Shown here: positions 59,262 to 64,000 of the stretch, one piece after another
Layout: every line of letters starts with the position of its first letter
Position numbering within the stretch: the first letter of the stretch is position 1
NCBI GenBank assembly: GCA_031551695.1
Contig: JAVBNG010000018.1
Location: 1-64,000 of the forward strand
DNA: 64,000 nt
DNA from: JAAYCI01 sp031551695
GTDB lineage: Bacteria; Bacillota; Clostridia; Oscillospirales; Ruminococcaceae
Direction: 5' to 3'
Notes under the pieces: generated by a model
What the model saw: the letters and a program-made list of their open reading frames with translations, nothing else
What the model was told of the DNA's origin: nothing
Databases searched by the model: none
Program-made: the position numbers and the translations under genes

Positions 59262-59505
59262 TTCCCGGTTAGTCCGCGCAAAAAGGCCGGAGGGCGCAAC
59301 GGTCATCTACCTTCCGCGGTCCCCGTCGTACAACGCTTTGCATTGTTCGACGTTGCCCTTGCGGCTGAGCAGGTGAATTGCCGCAAAAGTGGCAAGAGAA
59401 GCCACCCGGGGGTGCGATAAGCTTATGCACCCCCGGCCCCTGCACGCTCATGTGTTATTTGGCAGCCGCAGCCCCCCGGCCATCGGCCGGGGGGCTTTTT
59501 TGTCG
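59262..59505 (+). ncRNA. Possible structured non-coding RNA, unidentified
   Basis: Between the ubiD terminator and the convergent reductase gene lie about 240 bp without a protein-coding signal but with dense secondary structure: a long hairpin GTCG-ACAA-CGC/GCA-TTGT-CGAC at about 59326-59353, GTGGC/GCCAC at about 59388-59405, and a perfect 10-bp stem CCGGGGGTGC/GCACCCCCGG around 59406-59436. It ends in an intrinsic terminator oriented on the plus strand (59470-59505, GCCCCCCGGCC/GGCCGGGGGGC then six T). I could not match it to 6S, SRP, tmRNA or a riboswitch class. Confidence 0.45.
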
Positions 59506-59515
59506 ATGTGTCTGT

Positions 59516-60448
59516 CTACCGCCCATACACCAGCCGCTGCCGGGTGAACACGAAGCCACGGTGCCAGCCCAGCATCAACAGTTGGGTGTGGGGGTGGCTT
59601 TTGGCGGTGAACGGTGCCGCAGCGCCCAGGGCAACAGCGCCGCCCGCCATCACGCCGGAATAGTTCAGCAGGTATTCGTCCAGCAGGCCCCGCCCAATGA
59701 GGTGCCAGATGTAGCCCGGGGCCTCCACGCTGGCGTAGCCCACGCCGCCCGCGCGCAGCAGGCGCAGCAGGGCGGCGGTGTCCGGCGTGTCCCCGCCGGC
59801 GGCAAGGATGCGGATGTGCTTTGCCGGTTTCGTCAAATCCGGCGGTGCTTGTCCCGCTTCCGGCGCTTCCACAACTTCGCACGGCCGCAGCAGGTTCGCC
59901 TGCAAAAACGCCGCGCCCGCTTTGCTTGTCAGGATGGCCGGGGCCGGGTGCATGTCCAAAATCTGCGCCGTCAGCGGCACATCCCGGCCGTCTAAACTGG
60001 CAATGGCGCTGAGGGGTTGCTCCGTTTTCTTGCCCAGCTCCCGCCGCGCGGCAACCAGGTCCGGGTCGGTAATTTCGGCGCACCACAGCCGGTGCAGCCG
60101 GGCCTTCAGCGTGTTCGCGCCCAAAATAACAGCGTCGGCGTAGGCGCGGCACACGTTCATCATCCAAAAATCCGTCAGCGCACCGATGGGGTCGCAGTGG
60201 TTTTCCTTTGAAATCAGCGTGCCTTCGGGGTCGTCTGCAAAGCCCATTTTGCCGTCGGCGGAAAGCACCATGCAGCCGTACAGGTACGGCCGCTCGCTTG
60301 GCGGCAATGGAAAGGCCAATTCACCCAACACGGCGCGCACTTTTTGCGGCGTGGCGGTTTTGCCGCCGGCCAGTATGGCGGCCAGCATCTCAGGGTCCGG
60401 GCACACGGTGGGAAAGCGCATTTTTACAGCGTCAAAGGCAGGCGCCAT
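59516..60448 (-). CDS. RibD C-terminal domain (dihydrofolate-reductase-like) protein
   Basis: NADPH-dependent reductase fold as in the C-terminal half of RibD. The 310-residue protein has RPYLYGCMVLSADGKMGF near residue 53, DPIGALTDFWMMNVCRAYADAVILGANTLKA, ILAAGGDTPDTAALLRLL and a late GRGLLDEYLLNYSGVMAGG. It lacks the RibD deaminase domain and carries about 45 extra N-terminal residues, so a stand-alone reductase of unknown substrate is more likely than RibD itself. ATG 60448; it lies 3 bp after the permease gene on the same strand. Confidence 0.85.
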   Translation of the reverse strand: MAPAFDAVKMRFPTVCPDPEMLAAILAGGKTATPQKVRAVLGELAFPLPPSERPYLYGCMVLSADGKMGFADDPEGTLISKENHCDPIGALTDFWMMNVCRAYADAVILGANTLKARLHRLWCAEITDPDLVAARRELGKKTEQPLSAIASLDGRDVPLTAQILDMHPAPAILTSKAGAAFLQANLLRPCEVVEAPEAGQAPPDLTKPAKHIRILAAGGDTPDTAALLRLLRAGGVGYASVEAPGYIWHLIGRGLLDEYLLNYSGVMAGGAVALGAAAPFTAKSHPHTQLLMLGWHRGFVFTRQRLVYGR

Positions 60449-60451
60449 GGC

Positions 60452-61375
60452 TCATCGCTCCCCTTTCGTATAGGGCTTGCCCATGGCCTTGGGGCTGACG
60501 GTTTTGCCTACAAGGCCGCACAGCACCAGCATGGTAAGCACGTAGGGCAGCATGAGGAAGAACTGGTGGGGAATCTCCACGCCAATGGCCTGCAGCCGCA
60601 GCTGAATCGCCTCGGCCGCGCCGAACAGCAGCGACGCCCCCATAATGCCCACCGGGTTCCACTTGCCCACGGTGACGGCACTCCATGCCATATAGCCGCG
60701 GCCGCTGGTCATTTTTTCCATGAACACGCTCAGCTGGCCGATGGACAAAAACGCGCCACCGAGGCCCCCAAGGATACCCGAAATGCAAATGGCGCCGTAG
60801 CGCATCTTGTTTACGTTGATGCCAAGGGAATCCGCCGCGCGGGGGTGCTCGCCCACAGCCTGCAAGGCAAGGCCATAGGGCGTTTTGTTCACAATGTACC
60901 AGCACACGGGCACCAGCAAAAAGGCGACGTACACAAGGGGAATCTGATTGAACAACAGCGGCCCGATCACCGGGATTTTGGAAAGGCCCGGAACGGCCCA
61001 CGGCTGGAAGGCCTCCACCTGCGAGGGACGCGAACCGGTGCCGTAAATCATGTTCAGCAGGTAGCTGGTAAGGCCGAGGAACAGGATGTTGATGCCGGTG
61101 CCGGCCACCACCTGGTCCACCTTGGCGGTAATGGAGGCAAAGCCCAGCACCAGCGCCACGCACAGGCCCGCCGCCATGCCGAACACAGCGCCCACCCACG
61201 GGCTGCCGGAAAGGTTGGAGCCAAATACGCCGAAAAAGGCGCCCATGATCATGATGCCTTCCATGGCGAAGTTGATGATGCCCGCGCGGGCGGTGAACAT
61301 GGCGCCAAGGGCCGCTAACAAAATGGGGGTGCTCACGCGGATGGCCGCTTCCAGAAAACCAATGAGGATATCCAT
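60452..61375 (-). CDS. Nucleoside-type ABC transporter permease (NupQ/YufQ-like)
   Basis: Membrane subunit of a BmpA-type importer. The 307-residue protein is highly hydrophobic, with about eight to nine membrane segments and the family block AALGAMFTARAGIINFAMEGIMIMGAFFG at the start and NVNKMRYGAICISGILGGLGGAFLS later. In Bacillus and Streptococcus the matching proteins import guanosine or other nucleosides. ATG 61375 lies one base after the other permease stop. Confidence 0.92.
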   Translation of the reverse strand: MDILIGFLEAAIRVSTPILLAALGAMFTARAGIINFAMEGIMIMGAFFGVFGSNLSGSPWVGAVFGMAAGLCVALVLGFASITAKVDQVVAGTGINILFLGLTSYLLNMIYGTGSRPSQVEAFQPWAVPGLSKIPVIGPLLFNQIPLVYVAFLLVPVCWYIVNKTPYGLALQAVGEHPRAADSLGINVNKMRYGAICISGILGGLGGAFLSIGQLSVFMEKMTSGRGYMAWSAVTVGKWNPVGIMGASLLFGAAEAIQLRLQAIGVEIPHQFFLMLPYVLTMLVLCGLVGKTVSPKAMGKPYTKGER

Positions 61376-61376
61376 A

Positions 61377-62486
61377 TCACGCCTCCCCCTTCACGGCCGG
61401 TTTTTTGCCCCGCACAATGCGCACGGCAAAGTTGCGGATAAAAGAGTCCATCAGGACAAACAGGATGACAAGCCCCTGGATAACGAACACCAGCGACGAG
61501 GGCACCTGCACCGTGCGCTGCATCTGGTTTGCCCCCACGCGCAGCGCCCCGAAGAAGAGGCCCGAAATGACGACGCCAAAGGGGTTCAGCTTGCCAAGCA
61601 GGGCCACGGCCATGGCGTCGAAGCCGTAGTCTGACGTGAAGCCGCTGAGCAGGCGGTGCTGGATGCCGGAAATTTCGCTCATGCCGGCAAGGCCCGCCAG
61701 CGCGCCGGACAGGGCCATGGCCAGCACGATGTTTTTGCTTACGGAGATGCCGTTAGCCCGTGCGGCAATGGGGTTGTAGCCAACGGCGCGCATCTGGAAA
61801 CCCAGCGGGCTTTTCCACAGCAAAAAGTACACGAAGAACACCGCCAGCACCGCCAGCAAAATGCCCGCGTGCAGCCGGGTGCCGGGTATCAGCACGGGCA
61901 AAAAGGCGCCCGCGGCCACCTGGGCCGACTGGGGAAAGTACCCCGGCGGCTCGCGCAGGGGGCCGTCCAGCAGGTAAGCCACAAAGTAAACAGCGATGTA
62001 GTTCATCATGATGGTGTTGATGACTTCAGACACGCCGAGCCTTGCCTTTAAAATGCCGGGCACGGCCGCCCAGATGCCACCGCCGATCATCCCGGCAATC
62101 ATGGTGATGGGCAGCAGCACCACGGCGGGCAGGCCGCCAAGGTACACGCCCACCAGCGTGGCGCACAGCCCGCCGATGAGCATCTGCCCCTCGGCGCCGA
62201 TGGAGGAAAGGCCCGTGCGGTAGGCGATGGTGAGGCCAAGGCCCGCCAGCAGCAGCGGGATACTTTTTACCAGTGTCTCTGTGAGGGAAACCACACTGCC
62301 AAAGGCACCGTAAAACATGGATTCGAACGCCAGCAACGGGTTTTTGCCCGACAGCAAAATGATGACGGCCGTGCAGAGGAAGGCCAGCAGCAGGGCCAGC
62401 AGCGGGCCCAAAACCGTCCGCAGGGCGTTTTTTGTTTTTTCCTTGCGCTCAATGCTCACTTGTGTGCCGCCAATTTGCATCGTCAT
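61377..62486 (-). CDS. Nucleoside-type ABC transporter permease (NupP/YufP-like)
   Basis: Second membrane subunit. The 369-residue protein has about ten membrane segments; a basic N-terminus, LLLAGLGLTIAYRTGLSSIGAEGQMLIGGL, GVSEVINTIMMNYIAVYFVAYLLDGPLREP and YNPIAARANGISVSKNIVLAMALSGALAGLAGM are typical of the family. ATG 62486 overlaps the ATPase gene stop by four bases. Confidence 0.92.
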   Translation of the reverse strand: MTMQIGGTQVSIERKEKTKNALRTVLGPLLALLLAFLCTAVIILLSGKNPLLAFESMFYGAFGSVVSLTETLVKSIPLLLAGLGLTIAYRTGLSSIGAEGQMLIGGLCATLVGVYLGGLPAVVLLPITMIAGMIGGGIWAAVPGILKARLGVSEVINTIMMNYIAVYFVAYLLDGPLREPPGYFPQSAQVAAGAFLPVLIPGTRLHAGILLAVLAVFFVYFLLWKSPLGFQMRAVGYNPIAARANGISVSKNIVLAMALSGALAGLAGMSEISGIQHRLLSGFTSDYGFDAMAVALLGKLNPFGVVISGLFFGALRVGANQMQRTVQVPSSLVFVIQGLVILFVLMDSFIRNFAVRIVRGKKPAVKGEA

Positions 62487-64000
62487 GCGCCCGCCCCCTC
62501 TTCTTCGCCGCTGTAGCCCATCATCAAGCCAATTTCCGAATGGGTGCGCTCGCCCGGGGCAAATTCGCCGGTGATGCGCCCTTCGTAAATCACCATCACC
62601 CGGTCCGCCACGCTCAGCACCTCGTCAAGGTCCGCCGAGACCAAAAACACGGCGGCGCCTTTTTCTTTTTCTTCCAAAAGGCGCCGGTGCACAAACTGCG
62701 ACGCGCCGATGTCGAGGCCGCGCGTGGGCTGCAACGCCAAAATGAAATCCGGGTTTTTGCTGAACTCCCGCGCAATGACGACCTTTTGCTGGTTTCCGCC
62801 GGACAGGCTGCGCACCTTGGCCTCGGCCTCCGGCGGGCGCACGTCGTACTCCTGCACCAGCTTTGCGCCGTTTTCATGTACGGTTTTCGTGCGGAAAATG
62901 TGTTTTTCGGTAAACGGGGATTTATTATAGCTGTTCAAAATCATGTTCTCGGCCACGGTGAAGTCCAGCACCAGGCCTTGCGTCATGCGGTCTTCCGGGA
63001 TGAAGGCAAAGCCCATGTCCATGCGCCCACGCGTGCCTTCGCCGCTCACGTCTTTTCCTTTGAACAGCACCTGGCCTCCGCTCAGCTTGCGCAAATCCAT
63101 CAGCACCTCAGAAATTTCCAGCTGGCCGTTGCCGTCCACCCCGGCAAGGCCCAAAATTTCGCCCCTGCGGATGGAAAAGCTCATGTGCTCCAGGTTCGAG
63201 GCCATTTGGTTGCCTTTGGCGGAAACGTCGCGGAACTCCAGCATCACTTCGTCGGACTTGACGGGCGTTTTGTCGTAGTCAAAATTCACCGCCTTGCCCA
63301 CCATCAGGGCGGCAAGGCCTTCTTTCGAGGTGTCGCAGGTGTTCACCGTTTCCACCACACGGCCGCCGCGCAGCACCGTTACGCGCTCGCAAATTTTCAT
63401 CACTTCCCATAGCTTGTGGGAGATAAAAATGACGGACTTGCCCGCGGCGGTCAACTGCTCCAAAATGACGAACAGGTCGTCCACTTCCTGCGGCGCCAGC
63501 ACGGCGGTGGGCTCGTCCAGAATCAGGATGTCGGCCCCGCGGTACAGCGCCTTCACCAGCTCCACTTTTTGCTGCATGCCAACAGAAAGGTCGGCCACCT
63601 TGCTGTCCACGTCCAGGTTAAAATGGTAGGCGTCGCACAAATCCTGCACTTCTTTTCGCACTTTGGCCGTGTTGATTTTGGCAAGCCCATGGCCCAGGCC
63701 CAAAATCACGTTTTGCAAAACGGTCATCGGTTCCACCAGCATAAAATGCTGGTGCACCATGCCCACGCCCAGCGCGATGACGTCGCGCGGGCTTTGGATC
63801 TTCACCTTTTCGCCCCTGATGAACACGTCGCCCGCGTCCTGTTCGTACATGCCGTAGACGATGTTCATCAGCGTGGTTTTGCCCGCGCCGTTTTCGCCCA
63901 AAAGCGCGTGCACTTCGCCGCGGCGCAGGTCAAAATCCACGTCGCTGTTTGCCACCACCTTGGCAAAGCGTTTCGTGATGCCTTTCATCTCCAGTACGTT
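62483..64000 (-). CDS. Nucleoside-type ABC transporter ATPase (NupO/YufO-like), 5' end outside the window
   Basis: Double-ABC ATPase that drives the importer. From the first visible Met (63988) there are 501 residues: first domain with Walker A GENGAGKTT, LSVGMQQKVELVKALY (signature) and ILILDEPTAVL; second domain with GLAGVDGNGQ and LSGGNQQKVVIAREF. The frame stays open to the window edge (N-V-L-E before that Met), and family members usually have a few residues more at the N-terminus, so the true start is probably beyond 64000. The binding protein gene is likely just outside too. Confidence 0.92.
   Translation of the reverse strand, partial: NVLEMKGITKRFAKVVANSDVDFDLRRGEVHALLGENGAGKTTLMNIVYGMYEQDAGDVFIRGEKVKIQSPRDVIALGVGMVHQHFMLVEPMTVLQNVILGLGHGLAKINTAKVRKEVQDLCDAYHFNLDVDSKVADLSVGMQQKVELVKALYRGADILILDEPTAVLAPQEVDDLFVILEQLTAAGKSVIFISHKLWEVMKICERVTVLRGGRVVETVNTCDTSKEGLAALMVGKAVNFDYDKTPVKSDEVMLEFRDVSAKGNQMASNLEHMSFSIRRGEILGLAGVDGNGQLEISEVLMDLRKLSGGQVLFKGKDVSGEGTRGRMDMGFAFIPEDRMTQGLVLDFTVAENMILNSYNKSPFTEKHIFRTKTVHENGAKLVQEYDVRPPEAEAKVRSLSGGNQQKVVIAREFSKNPDFILALQPTRGLDIGASQFVHRRLLEEKEKGAAVFLVSADLDEVLSVADRVMVIYEGRITGEFAPGERTHSEIGLMMGYSGEEEGAGA

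Noticed and set aside
59262..59460. T-box riboswitch reading of the minus strand (GGGGACCGCGG segment)
   Set aside because: The sequence partly resembles a T-box core, but transcription in that direction would lead into the antisense of ubiD with no gene to control, and the canonical core is not matched.

Overview
The window looks like the chromosome of an anaerobic, GC-rich, low-oxygen gut-type Clostridium relative, most likely order Oscillospirales. This is an inference from the gene order yicC-remA-gmk-priA-def-fmt-yugP-rsmB-rlmN-stp-prkC-rsgA-thiN, the remA gene, the PASTA kinase and the Firmicutes-type EutVW regulation. No rRNA, tRNA, insertion sequence or CRISPR array was seen.

Layout. 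(1) 1-735: RNase P RNA on the minus strand with its own promoter and terminator. (2) 735-20069: plus-strand housekeeping genes: glutamate dehydrogenase, then a long run for RNA processing, replication restart, N-formyl-methionine processing, rRNA modification, the Ser/Thr phosphatase-kinase pair, ribosome GTPase RsgA, thiamine pyrophosphokinase, a pseudouridine synthase and a membrane-anchored LysM-G5-M23 cell-wall hydrolase. (3) 20195-28444: mostly minus-strand accessory genes: amino-acid racemase, pyrophosphatase, a beta-helix lipoprotein, a decayed Gfo/Idh/MocA pseudogene, and an OhrR-led peroxide-response-like operon (OhrR, radical SAM, membrane protein, glutathione peroxidase) followed by three small genes. 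(4) 28755-41479: a Rieske protein, then two plus-strand transcription units with nearly the same 93-bp promoter region: etfB-etfA-D-lactate dehydrogenase, and murQ-ABC transporter-Gfo/Idh-kinase-serine hydrolase-murR. (5) 41550-55601: ethanolamine-utilisation bacterial microcompartment locus eutVW-eutABC-eutL-eutE-eutM-eutM-eutT-pduL-eutN-pduS-pduT-eutS-eutP, with two leader hairpin/terminator units. (6) 55668-64000: PadR plus two DUF1048 proteins, RpiR divergent from a UbiD decarboxylase, a structured non-coding stretch, a RibD-C reductase, and a NupOPQ-type nucleoside ABC transporter that runs off the right edge.

How the genes fit together. The most interesting reading is that region 4 is one catabolic system for peptidoglycan amino sugars: the ABC importer brings in MurNAc-type sugar, the BadF-type kinase phosphorylates it, and MurQ cleaves the ether to give GlcNAc-6-P plus D-lactate. 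The neighbouring Etf/LDH proteins match the electron-confurcating lactate dehydrogenase design and could oxidise that D-lactate. The shared promoter region suggests that MurR controls both units. In region 5, EutBC makes acetaldehyde and ammonia inside a shell, EutE and PduL turn acetaldehyde into acetyl-CoA and acetyl-phosphate, and EutT, EutA and PduS service the B12 cofactor. EutW and EutV probably sense ethanolamine and release the leader terminators. This EutV carries two ANTAR domains in tandem.
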